A DNA stretch of 6,908 bases from JBBPYA01 sp038200385 (GCA_038200385.1 JBBPYA010000107.1:1-6908), one strand, 5' to 3'. Numbered from the stretch's first letter, positions 1 to 6,754 are shown. Notes: generated from the letters alone by a model not told the origin. Numbers and translations: made by a program.

Positions 1-311
1 AAGCGGCAGATCTACGTCGCCATCGAGCCGGGCTGGGCACCGTTCTTCGACGACTCGGCGGAAGTGGACTGGCGTCAGGTGGCGTGGGGCGGCGTGCTGC
101 GGGACACCATTCCGGCCCTCACTGATCCCGAGACGGTGGCCCGAACTGGCGGCCGGCAACCCGGTCATGCAGCCCGGCGTCGAGATCCGGCTCGACGCCG
201 GCGGGCTCGCGGCCCGTCGCACCGATGGGCCCCGATCTCCCGGCGAGTCAGAGTTTCTGGTTCGCCTGGAGCCAGTTCCATCCGGGCACCCTGCGGTGGC
301 GCACCCCCTGA
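1..311 (+). pseudogene. Decayed DUF3179-like gene, 3' part
   Basis: Protein-like sequence runs through three frames in turn. Frame 1 from the window edge to about base 141 gives ...VDWRQVAWGGVLRDTIPALTDPETVA. From about 143 frame 2 reads ELAAGNPVMQPGVEIRLDAGG. By about 246 frame 3 reads SQSFWFAWSQFHPGTLRW and stops at 309-311. The first stretch recalls the start of the DUF3179 domain (GIPAL-D-P) and the last recalls its FWFAW-F-PDT end. The central part of that family, with its AYP and CPLC motifs, is missing, so a deletion of roughly 200 codons besides the frame changes is inferred. DUF3179 has no firmly known function. The 5' end lies outside the window. Family assignment is from memory of motifs, not a search. 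Sequencing error could explain a frame change but not the missing centre. It faces the minus-strand IlvG-like gene across about 19 bases. Confidence 0.42.
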
Positions 312-330
312 CCGGGATCGGGGCAGCGCA

Positions 331-1959
331 TCAGGCCAGGCTGGACGAGCGCGGGTACTTGTCCTCGGGGTCGGTGAGCACGTTCACCAGGTACGGGACG
401 CCGGCCTCGAACGCGCGCCCCAGCGCCGGGGCGATGTCCGCGGCGTCGGTCACGGTCTCCCCGGCCCCGCCGAGGGCCCGGACGACGTCGTCGTAGCGCA
501 GGCCCGGCTGCAGGTCGGCGGCCACGTCGTACCCGTACATGTCCCGCATCGGATGCTTCTCCAGGCCCCAGATGCCGTTGTTGCCCATCACCATCACCAC
601 CGGCAGCCGGTGCCGGACGAGGCTGTCCACGTCCATCAGCGAGAAGCCCGCCGCCCCGTCCCCGAGCAGCAGGCACACCTGCGAGTCCGGGCGGGTCAGC
701 CGGGCGGCCATCGCGTAGCCCTGCCCGGTGCCGAGGCAGCCGTACGGGCCGGGGTCAAGCCAGCAGCCCGGCGTGTACGAGTCGAGGTACTTCCCGGCGT
801 AGGACACGAAGTCCCCCCCGTCGCAGACGACCACCGCGTCGCGGGCCAGTACCCGGCGCAGCTCGCCGTACACCCGGCTCGGCTTGATCGGCGCCGCAGT
901 GGAGTCCAGGGCGTCCTCCTCGGCCGCCCGCGCCGCGTCCTCGGCGGCTCGTAGGTCGGCCAGCCAGGGCTCGTGGTCGGTCCGGTCGCCGGTGTGGGCG
1001 GCCAGCCCCGACAGGGCCACCCCCAGATCCCCGGCCGGGCTGCACGCGACCTTGACGTGGCCGGCGCGCTGTTCTGGGCTGTCGACCAGGTGTACGACGC
1101 GGGCCGCCCCGAACTCGCCGAAGGACAGCCGGAAGTCCAGCGGCGTCCCGACGACCACGACCAGGTCGGCGCCCTTGGTGGCCACCCGGCGGGCCCGCCC
1201 AAAGGACAGCTCGTGATCGGCCGGCAGGCAGCCGCGGCCCATCCCGTTGGCGAACACCGGGACCCGCAGGTGCTCCGCGGCCGCGGCGAGTTCGGCCCAC
1301 GCCCCGTCGGCGTACACGTCGCTGCCGGCGATCACGACCGGCCGCTCGGCGGAGGCGATCAGCGCGGCGGCCGTCGCCACTTCCGACGGATCGGGTTCCG
1401 GGCGCGCCGTCGGCTCCGGCTCGGCCACCGGGGCGTCGGCGGCGGCGAAGATCGCGTCGATCGGGAAATCGAGGAACGCCGGGCCGCGGTGGCCGGACAG
1501 CGCCGCCCGGGCCGCCCGGCCGACCTCGGCCGGGATCTGCGGTGCGGAGGTTGCGGTGGCCGCACGCTTGGTGATCGGGGCGAGCAACGGCACGTGGTCT
1601 ATCTCCTGCAAGGAACCGGAGCCCCAGCGCCAGTTCGGCGCCCGGCCTCCGAACACGAGCACGGGTGAGCCGTTGAAGTGGGCGGTCGTCACGGCGCTGA
1701 TCCCGTTCGTCACGCCCGGGCCGGCGGTGAGGACGGCCAGTCCGAGCCGGCGGCCGAGCTTGGCCACCCCCTCCGCGGCGAAGACGGCGGTCTGCTCGTG
1801 CCGGACGTCGTAGATCGGCAGCCCCACGGCCGTCGCGGCGTCGTAGAGGGGGAACACGTGTCCCCCGGACAGGGTGAACATCTCGGTCACGCCGTAGGCC
1901 CGCGCCATCTCCAGGGCGAGGTGCCCGCCGTGCCGGGTCCCGGTCTGCTGTGCGGCCAT
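331..1959 (-). CDS. ilvG: Acetolactate synthase large subunit-like TPP enzyme (IlvG type)
   Basis: This 542-residue protein has the full three-domain fold of thiamine-diphosphate enzymes of the acetolactate synthase family, which join two pyruvates (or pyruvate and 2-oxobutyrate) in branched-chain amino-acid synthesis. The N-terminal pyrimidine-binding domain (about 1-170) has FTLSGGHVFPLYD and the cofactor-activating glutamate in RHEQTA (Glu55), followed by AGPGVTNG. A central domain spans about 190-325. The C-terminal diphosphate domain carries the metal motif GDG (433-435) leading to NN (460-461), with the NNGIWGLEKHPM signature. Segments such as GSLQEIDHVP, SYTPGCWLD-GP-GCLG and NVLTDP closely recall Mycobacterium tuberculosis IlvG (about the same length), hence the symbol. 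Whether it truly makes acetolactate is uncertain, because IlvG/IlvX paralogues are poorly characterised and no ilvN regulatory subunit or ilvC is adjacent. ATG at 1957-1959 gives the expected N terminus. No clear Shine-Dalgarno precedes it. The gene is intact. Confidence 0.9.
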   Translation of the reverse strand: MAAQQTGTRHGGHLALEMARAYGVTEMFTLSGGHVFPLYDAATAVGLPIYDVRHEQTAVFAAEGVAKLGRRLGLAVLTAGPGVTNGISAVTTAHFNGSPVLVFGGRAPNWRWGSGSLQEIDHVPLLAPITKRAATATSAPQIPAEVGRAARAALSGHRGPAFLDFPIDAIFAAADAPVAEPEPTARPEPDPSEVATAAALIASAERPVVIAGSDVYADGAWAELAAAAEHLRVPVFANGMGRGCLPADHELSFGRARRVATKGADLVVVVGTPLDFRLSFGEFGAARVVHLVDSPEQRAGHVKVACSPAGDLGVALSGLAAHTGDRTDHEPWLADLRAAEDAARAAEEDALDSTAAPIKPSRVYGELRRVLARDAVVVCDGGDFVSYAGKYLDSYTPGCWLDPGPYGCLGTGQGYAMAARLTRPDSQVCLLLGDGAAGFSLMDVDSLVRHRLPVVMVMGNNGIWGLEKHPMRDMYGYDVAADLQPGLRYDDVVRALGGAGETVTDAADIAPALGRAFEAGVPYLVNVLTDPEDKYPRSSSLA

Positions 1960-1965
1960 GACCCG

Positions 1966-1971
1966 AGGCTA
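1966..1971 (-). promoter_or_regulatory. Possible -10 element for leaderless ilvG-like transcript
   Basis: On the minus strand the hexamer TAGCCT fits the actinobacterial -10 consensus TAnnnT and is followed by exactly six bases before the A of the ATG at 1959. That spacing would start the transcript at the start codon. Together with the lack of a Shine-Dalgarno this suggests leaderless expression. The -35 region is weak (a GACCC around 1991-1995), so the call rests on one hexamer. Confidence 0.3.
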
Positions 1972-1994
1972 CTGACCGCCCCCGGCGGGCGGGT

Positions 1995-2025
1995 CGCGCC
2001 GGATCGGCGGCCGGGCACCGGCGCG
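1995..2025. repeat. Inverted repeat in divergent intergenic region
   Basis: CGCGCCGG at 1995-2002 and its exact reverse complement CCGGCGCG at 2018-2025 are separated by 15 bases. The repeat lies between the two divergently transcribed units, about 36 bases upstream of the ilvG-like start. It could be an operator or an RNA hairpin. In sequence this rich in G and C an 8-base match can arise by chance, so function is not established. Confidence 0.3.
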
Positions 2026-2030
2026 CGGCC

Positions 2031-2043
2031 CCTCCAAGGGAGG
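2031..2043. repeat. Short perfect stem-loop CCTCC-AAG-GGAGG
   Basis: A 5-base stem (2031-2035 with 2039-2043) closes a 3-base loop. It sits about 90 bases before the first gene of the kinase cassette, so it would lie in the 5' leader if transcription starts upstream. GGAGG is also an ideal ribosome-binding sequence, but no start codon stands at a suitable distance. Function unknown. Confidence 0.25.
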
Positions 2044-2131
2044 TTGTGCCGGCCGCGGGCGGCTGCTGGGCTCAGGGCATGGGTGCTGGGGCTGGTCGGG
2101 CGGTGCTCCGGGCCGGGCTCGGGGGTGCGGG

Positions 2132-3106
2132 ATGGGCGTGACCGGGTGGGTGGTCGTCGTCGTGGTGCTGGCCACCGGGCTGCTCGTCGCGCGGCGCTGG
2201 TTGCCCGACCGCGACACGGTGGCCGACACCGCCTACGACGCCTTCCGGGCGCTCGTCCCGGCGCCGCGCCCGACGGTCCGGGCGGTCACCCGTCGGCTCG
2301 CCAGGGTCTGCCGACGACAGCGGGTCGTGCTGCCCTTCGGGCAGCGGGCGGTCCTGCCGCGGGCCTTCCTGGTCGTCGTGAGCCCCGCCGAGTTCGAGGT
2401 CGTGGAGGCACTGCTGGACACCGTGCAGGACGCCGTCTCTGCGAGCCTGGTGCGGACCGCCCGCGAGAAGCAGTGGCTGCACGCCGGCGTACCCCGGGTT
2501 CTCATCCAGGCCAGCGAGACCGTCGCCGAAGGCCGACCCCAGGTCGTGTCAACCACGTTGCCGGCACCCGGTCCCACCCGCGATCCGCTGCCGCGGGAGT
2601 CGACGGTGTCGTTGCAGGGCGGCGCCGGGCCGTCCGGCTCCCGCCCCCTCGCGGCGGAGGCTTCGTCCCGCGCCGCGACCCACGCGACTTCCGCCGAGCC
2701 GGCGTACGCCGAGCCGACGTACGCCGAGCCGACGTGCGCCGAGCTGCCACCCTCCCGCCGATACCGGCTGCGCAGCGACAGCGGAGAGCCGGACATCCTG
2801 GTCGGCGACCAGCCGGTCGTGGCCGGGAGGGGCGCGGACTGCGGCGTAGTCCTGCTCTACCCGTCGGCGTCCAGGCGGCACCTGCAGCTCACCGCGACCA
2901 CGGCGGGCTGCCGGCTGGAGGATCTGGGCAGCCGGCACGGCACCCGGGTGAACGGGAGTCCGGTCCGGCAGCCCATCCTGTTGCGGCCCCGCGACACGGT
3001 CCAGCTCGGCTCGATGGGACCCTGCTGGACGGTGGACCCGTCGTACGGTGTCGTGGACCAGCCGGCGTCCGGGCCGGTCCGCCCCACCCTGCGCGAGGTC
3101 CGATGA
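2132..3106 (+). CDS. Membrane-anchored FHA-domain protein, FhaA-like
   Basis: This 324-residue protein is a probable reader of phosphothreonine. Residues 4-20 (TGWVVVVVVLATGLLVA) form one hydrophobic membrane segment followed by RRW, which predicts an N-terminal anchor with the rest in the cytoplasm. Residues about 30-140, with VLPRAFLVVVSPAEFEVVEAL, resemble the DUF3662 domain at the N terminus of actinobacterial FhaA; this match is inferred by eye. A low-complexity linker (about 140-208) holds AEPxY repeats. The C-terminal FHA domain (about 220-302) shows the conserved GR (232-233), SRRH (247-250), LGSRHGT (265-271) and NG (274-275), all the usual phosphothreonine-binding positions. FhaA itself lacks this membrane segment. 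ATG 2132 is the most upstream plausible start; GTG 2138 is an alternative. The stop overlaps the phosphatase start by 4 bases (ATGA), so it leads the cassette. Confidence 0.82.
   Translation: MGVTGWVVVVVVLATGLLVARRWLPDRDTVADTAYDAFRALVPAPRPTVRAVTRRLARVCRRQRVVLPFGQRAVLPRAFLVVVSPAEFEVVEALLDTVQDAVSASLVRTAREKQWLHAGVPRVLIQASETVAEGRPQVVSTTLPAPGPTRDPLPRESTVSLQGGAGPSGSRPLAAEASSRAATHATSAEPAYAEPTYAEPTCAELPPSRRYRLRSDSGEPDILVGDQPVVAGRGADCGVVLLYPSASRRHLQLTATTAGCRLEDLGSRHGTRVNGSPVRQPILLRPRDTVQLGSMGPCWTVDPSYGVVDQPASGPVRPTLREVR
2693..2746 (+). repeat. 15-base tandem repeat encoding AEP[AT][YC]
   Basis: Three full units and a partial fourth of GCCGAGCCGACGTAC-like sequence encode AEPAY, AEPTY, AEPTC, AEL (residues 188-205 of the first FHA protein). 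The repeat lies in the linker just before the FHA domain. Its units are nearly identical in DNA, so copy number may vary between strains. The threonines and tyrosines are possible phosphorylation sites, which is inference only. Confidence 0.8.
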
Positions 3107-3867
3107 CTGCTGCCTGCCCCGCCAGCGAGGCGACCTGGCGGGCCGGCGCGTACAGCCAGCTGGGCAGCGCCCGGACGGTGAACATGGACGCGCTGATGGT
3201 GTGCGACCGGTGCGGATTCTGCGTGCTCGCCGACGGGATGGGCGGCACGCCGCGCGGCGGGGAAGCCGCTGCGGCCGCCGTCACCGGCTTCGCCGACCGG
3301 ATCGTGGCCGGCCCCCGGGACGAGGACGCCGTACACGCCGCCGTTGCCGCCGCGCAGCAGGCCGTCCTCGGCAACTTCCTGGTCGGCGGCCGGCTCACCG
3401 GCGGCAGCACCCTCTGCGCCCTCGTGGAGGTGCCCGGGCCGATCGTGTACGCCGTCAACGTCGGCGACTCTCGCGCGTACCTCCTGCGCGAAGGCCGGCT
3501 GCGCCGGCTCACGACCGACCACACGGTGGCCGAGCACCTGGTCAGCGCCGGCGTCGCCGAACCGGGCTCCCCGCTGGCCCGGCGGACGACCCACCACCTG
3601 CGTCGCTATCTGGGCAACAGGGCAGGAACCGTCGCCGACGTGGTCGCCGTCGAGCTGCGCGCCGGCGACGAGTTCCTGCTCAGCACCGACGGCCTGCACG
3701 GGCCGCTCGCCGACGACGAGCTGGCCGCGATCCTGCGGTCGTCCTCGGAGGACTGCGACGGTCCGGCCGAGACCGCCCGCCGGCTCGTGCTCGCGGCCGT
3801 CCGGGCCGGCGGCGACGACGACTCGACCGCCGTCGTGATCCGGCCGGGCCGCCCGGAGCGCACGTGA
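3103..3867 (+). CDS. PP2C-family Ser/Thr protein phosphatase
   Basis: This 254-residue protein is a PPM/PP2C metal-dependent phosphatase, which removes phosphate from serine and threonine. All main motifs are present: R24 with N27 and D29 (RTVNMD), the metal motif ADGMGG (43-48), GSTL (101-104), VGDSRAYLL (120-128), TTDH (137-140), STDGL (194-198, metal Asp196) and the closing GDDDSTAVV (237-245). It is little more than the catalytic domain. There is no membrane segment or extracellular part, unlike mycobacterial PstP, so it should be cytosolic and reach the membrane through its partners. Three cysteines in CDRCGFC (34-40) stand directly before the metal motif, which is unusual. ATG 3103 is chosen because it overlaps the upstream stop as ATGA and has GAGG 4 bases ahead. 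Its likely role is to oppose the kinase at the cassette's end. Confidence 0.92.
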   Translation: MTAACPASEATWRAGAYSQLGSARTVNMDALMVCDRCGFCVLADGMGGTPRGGEAAAAAVTGFADRIVAGPRDEDAVHAAVAAAQQAVLGNFLVGGRLTGGSTLCALVEVPGPIVYAVNVGDSRAYLLREGRLRRLTTDHTVAEHLVSAGVAEPGSPLARRTTHHLRRYLGNRAGTVADVVAVELRAGDEFLLSTDGLHGPLADDELAAILRSSSEDCDGPAETARRLVLAAVRAGGDDDSTAVVIRPGRPERT

Positions 3868-4454
3868 ACCGGGTCGTCGTCAGCTCCCCCGACGGGCAGC
3901 GGCATGCGCTCACCGGCGGCCAGTCGCTGATCTTCGGGCGCCCGGGCGGGGGTGCGGACCTGCTGCTGGCCGGCGACGTGCACCTGTCCCGGCACCACGG
4001 GCTGGTCCAGGCCCTGGACCGCGGCTGGGTGCTCACCAACGTCTCGGAGGTCAACGCGCTGTACGTCGACATGCTGGACGGGCTGCTCATCCCGCTGCGG
4101 CCGGGCAGCCGGTGGAACTCCGACCGGGCCATGGTGGCGGTCGGGACGGCGACGATGGTCCACCAGGAGCGCCCGGTAACCGTGGCCTGCACGGTGTTGC
4201 CCGAACCGGAGGCCGCCGTGCGTCACGAGCTGCCGGCCGTCACCGGCGAACCCACCATGCCCGGTGCCGGCGTGGTCTTCGCCGAGGACGCGCAGTACTT
4301 CCTGACCGCCGCGCTGCTGTGCAGCCCCTGGTTGCGCGACCCGATGCGGCTGCGCCGGCTCCCGTCGGCCGCGGAGATCGGGGCGGAGGTGGCCGCGCTG
4401 ACCGGCGTACCGCCCGGTCCCGGCCTGCTCGAGGAGTTGAACGGTACGTCGTGA
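3864..4454 (+). CDS. FHA-domain protein with partial winged-helix-like tail
   Basis: This 196-residue protein has an N-terminal FHA domain (about 1-100) with GR (25-26) and LSRHH (41-45). The usual NG after the last binding loop is replaced by NA (N64-A65 in SEVNALYVD), so the fold is clear but phosphothreonine binding is less certain. After a linker, residues about 139-183 (EDAQYFLTAALLCSPWL...LPSAAEIGAEVAALTG) resemble the first half of the winged-helix region found after FHA domains in many actinobacterial proteins, where PS-x-EI marks a helix-turn-helix. The region ends abruptly in PGPGLLEELNGTS. The missing half appears in the next gene in another frame. GTG 3864 overlaps the phosphatase stop as GTGA and has GGAG 5 bases ahead, a good ribosome binding site. 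The FHA call is firm; the winged-helix assignment is by eye. Confidence 0.83.
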   Translation: MNRVVVSSPDGQRHALTGGQSLIFGRPGGGADLLLAGDVHLSRHHGLVQALDRGWVLTNVSEVNALYVDMLDGLLIPLRPGSRWNSDRAMVAVGTATMVHQERPVTVACTVLPEPEAAVRHELPAVTGEPTMPGAGVVFAEDAQYFLTAALLCSPWLRDPMRLRRLPSAAEIGAEVAALTGVPPGPGLLEELNGTS

Positions 4455-4666
4455 CGGACCTGAAGACGCTGAAGCAGAAGATGCTGGACGCCCGGGTGTT
4501 CACCGAACGGCCGGTCAGCCTCGGCATGGTGGCCGCGGCGCTGATCGGGCACGGGCTGGTCACCCCGGGACACCTGCGTCGCATCACCGAGCAGGCCCGC
4601 GAGTGGCGTTACCGTTGGGGTGCCCGGCTGACCGTTGGTGACGGAGGGAGCAAGGCGCAGCGGTGA
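4451..4666 (+). CDS. 71-residue protein, likely winged-helix C-terminal part
   Basis: This small protein starts VTDLKTLKQKMLDARVF and includes MVAAALIGHGLVTPGHLRRI. It has no membrane segment and is basic. It is not a recognised stand-alone family. Its sequence reads like the second half of the FHA-associated winged helix: a recognition-type helix (TDLKTLKQKM), then a helix and a GLVTP-L segment that often follows it. Reading its frame upstream of the GTG also gives sensible sequence (GVERYV before VTDLK), which suggests the two genes were, or can be, read as one chain. The GTG overlaps the previous stop as GTGA. The nearest purine-rich site, GAGGAG at 4431-4436, is 14 bases away, which is long for independent initiation, so it probably depends on coupling or on frameshifting. 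The stop overlaps the kinase start as GTGA. Confidence 0.6.
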   Translation: MTDLKTLKQKMLDARVFTERPVSLGMVAAALIGHGLVTPGHLRRITEQAREWRYRWGARLTVGDGGSKAQR

Positions 4667-6753
4667 ACACCGAACGCGGCTACGCGAAAGCCCCGACGCA
4701 GCCGGGTGGCCGCGCGCCCCGGCCGGCCTCCCGTGGCTGGTTCGGGCGGGGCCCGCGAATGGCCCCGCGGGCGGCCGGAACGGGACGTGCAGACCCGGCG
4801 GCGGCCGCGCCGGTGACCCGCCCGCCGCCACAGACCGCTCCACCGCCGACGTCCCGGTCCGCGCCTCCGGTCCCCTCCCGGTACGCGCCGCCGTCGGCCT
4901 ACCAGTCCGGACCGCCGCCCACGGTCCGGTCCGGGTCCACAGCCGCTGCCCACTCCCCGGCGGACTGCCGCCCGGCGCCGACGGCGACCGAGGCCTTCGG
5001 CTCGGCCACGACACCCGAGCACTCCGTAGGCGGCTTCGCCCTTGCCGAGGGCGACGTGCTGCAGATCTGGACCATCACCGCGCGGGTCAACGCCGGCATC
5101 AACGCGCACGTGTACCGGGCCCGTGACCCCGACGCAGTGTCCGGCCGGGACGTGGCGCTGAAGGTGTTGCTGCCGCAGACCGCGTACGGCCGGCAGGACC
5201 AGGTGGTACACGAGGTCGCGGCGATGAGTTCGCTGACCCTCGGGCATCCCCACCTGATGTCGTCGACGATCGCCCGGCGGATCAACGCCGGACCGTACGC
5301 CGGCGGGGTCCTCATCGTCATGCCGTGGGCGTCGTTGAATCTGCGCGAGTACGTGCAGGCGCTGCGCCGCGGCGATCCCCTTCCCGACGGCGCCCGGTGG
5401 GGCAGGCCCACCGCGATGTGCGAGGCGCTGGCGGGGATTGCCGACGGGCTGGCACAGCTGCACGGCCTGCAGACCGCGCACGGGGACGTCAAGCCGGACA
5501 ACATCATGCTTGTCGACGGGGTCTGGAAGCTCGGGGACTTCGGCCTGACCCGGCCGATGGAGGGTTCCTACGTGCTGTCGGCTCCCGGCACGCTGAGCTA
5601 CACCGCGCCGGAGGAGGCGCGGGCGCAGCACGCCGACCCGGCCGTCCAGATCAAGCGTCGCCCGGCCGGGGACGTGTGGGCGCTCGGCGTGACCCTGCAT
5701 TTCGCCGTCACCGGCGGCCGGTTCCCGATGCCCGGCATCAACGGCGACGAGCGGCTGGCCGCGGTGCGGCAGGGCGACATCCGGCTCTCCTCGGAGGTAC
5801 AGCTCCCCGCACTGCGGACGCTGCTCCTGGCGGGTCTGCTGGTGGACGACGTCCAGCGCGGCGAGATGTCCTACGAGCGTCGGATCAGCGCCGCGCAGGC
5901 CGGGGACGCGCTGCGCCGGATAGCGGCCACCGAGCAGCTGCCCACGAGGCGGATCTGGGTGGACTACGCCGGCGACGACGACGCCGTCGTGCACTACCGC
6001 GGGCAGTGCGAACGGGTTGCCGACCAGACCGTCGAGCAGTGGCGACACCTCGGTCCGTGGGACCGGATCCACGCGGCGACGACCACCCGCTCCCGCGGGG
6101 TACTGCGAACCATGCTGACCAACCAGCTCAGCGACCTGCCCCCGCCACCGGAACTGCGGCTGCGCAAGAGCGTCCTGGCTCGCACTCTGGGTCTGCGGGC
6201 GCCGTACGAGACCTGCCGCGACGCCGCCCGGGAGAACGCGATCTCCCGCTACGCGCCGCCGCTGGAGGACAGCGGTCGGGTCGCGCGACGGATCGTCGCC
6301 GCGACTGCCGCGGGTGCGGGCCTGCCCGCGCTCGCCGCCGCGGTCGCGCAGCGTGGCGGAGCTGCCGCGCTGGCCGCGGCACTGATGGTCGCTGTCACCC
6401 TGCTGCTGGCCGGGGTCTCCCTGGGCGCGCGGTTCCCGGAACCGGCATTCGTCGCCGGCTCGCGGAGCGGTCCGTTCATCGGCTGGCTCACCGGAGCCGG
6501 CCTGGGTCTGGCGGCCCTGGCGCTGCTGCGGACCGTGTCGGCCAGGACCGTGGGGCCGCCTGGCGGCTCGGCCGGTCTGTCCCGGGTCGCCGTGGTGTAC
6601 GAGCTGCTCAGCGTGCTGCCGGCGGTGGCCGCGGTCGCGCTGCTGGGCTGGTACGCCGCCGGCTGCCTGGCCACCCGCCAAGCCATCGTCAAGCAGCACC
6701 GCAGCGCGAATCCGGTGCCTCCCGACGGAGCTGGGTCGACCGGACCGAGCTGA
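4663..6753 (+). CDS. Multi-span membrane Ser/Thr protein kinase
   Basis: This 696-residue Hanks-type kinase should phosphorylate serine or threonine. Residues 1-125 are Pro/Ala/Ser-rich and probably disordered. The catalytic domain (about 132-420) shows VALK with Lys167, the C-helix Glu184, HGDVKPDN (273-280, catalytic Asp275), GDFGLT (metal Asp292), GTLSYTAPEE (309-318) and DVWALGVTLHFAVTG (337-351). Two features are atypical: the glycine loop reads NAGINAHVY (143-151), keeping one of three glycines, and HRD is HGD, a non-RD type. After a linker of unknown function (about 425-535) come at least three hydrophobic segments (about 567-588, 604-623, 643-668) and perhaps a weaker one at 543-562. 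PknB-type kinases instead have one span and PASTA repeats; none are seen. GTG 4663 gives a GTGA overlap, with AAGG 7 bases ahead and GGAGG further up. It ends the cassette and likely targets the linked FHA proteins. Confidence 0.92.
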   Translation: MNTERGYAKAPTQPGGRAPRPASRGWFGRGPRMAPRAAGTGRADPAAAAPVTRPPPQTAPPPTSRSAPPVPSRYAPPSAYQSGPPPTVRSGSTAAAHSPADCRPAPTATEAFGSATTPEHSVGGFALAEGDVLQIWTITARVNAGINAHVYRARDPDAVSGRDVALKVLLPQTAYGRQDQVVHEVAAMSSLTLGHPHLMSSTIARRINAGPYAGGVLIVMPWASLNLREYVQALRRGDPLPDGARWGRPTAMCEALAGIADGLAQLHGLQTAHGDVKPDNIMLVDGVWKLGDFGLTRPMEGSYVLSAPGTLSYTAPEEARAQHADPAVQIKRRPAGDVWALGVTLHFAVTGGRFPMPGINGDERLAAVRQGDIRLSSEVQLPALRTLLLAGLLVDDVQRGEMSYERRISAAQAGDALRRIAATEQLPTRRIWVDYAGDDDAVVHYRGQCERVADQTVEQWRHLGPWDRIHAATTTRSRGVLRTMLTNQLSDLPPPPELRLRKSVLARTLGLRAPYETCRDAARENAISRYAPPLEDSGRVARRIVAATAAGAGLPALAAAVAQRGGAAALAAALMVAVTLLLAGVSLGARFPEPAFVAGSRSGPFIGWLTGAGLGLAALALLRTVSARTVGPPGGSAGLSRVAVVYELLSVLPAVAAVALLGWYAAGCLATRQAIVKQHRSANPVPPDGAGSTGPS

Positions 6754-6754
6754 G

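Noticed and set aside
300..332. Possible terminator between the converging remnant and IlvG-like gene
   Set aside because: Only a 4-base CCCC/GGGG pairing could be drawn, with no T-run; too weak to call.
64..954. Plus-strand 296-codon open frame
   Set aside because: Only its first part, before about base 141, looks like protein. The rest is antisense to the IlvG-like gene and rich in Arg/Gly/Val.
1678..3102. Plus-strand open frame upstream of and in frame with the PP2C gene
   Set aside because: It runs opposite the IlvG-like gene and out of frame through the first FHA gene, with Arg/Gly-rich composition. The PP2C domain begins only after ATG 3103, which has its own coupled start.
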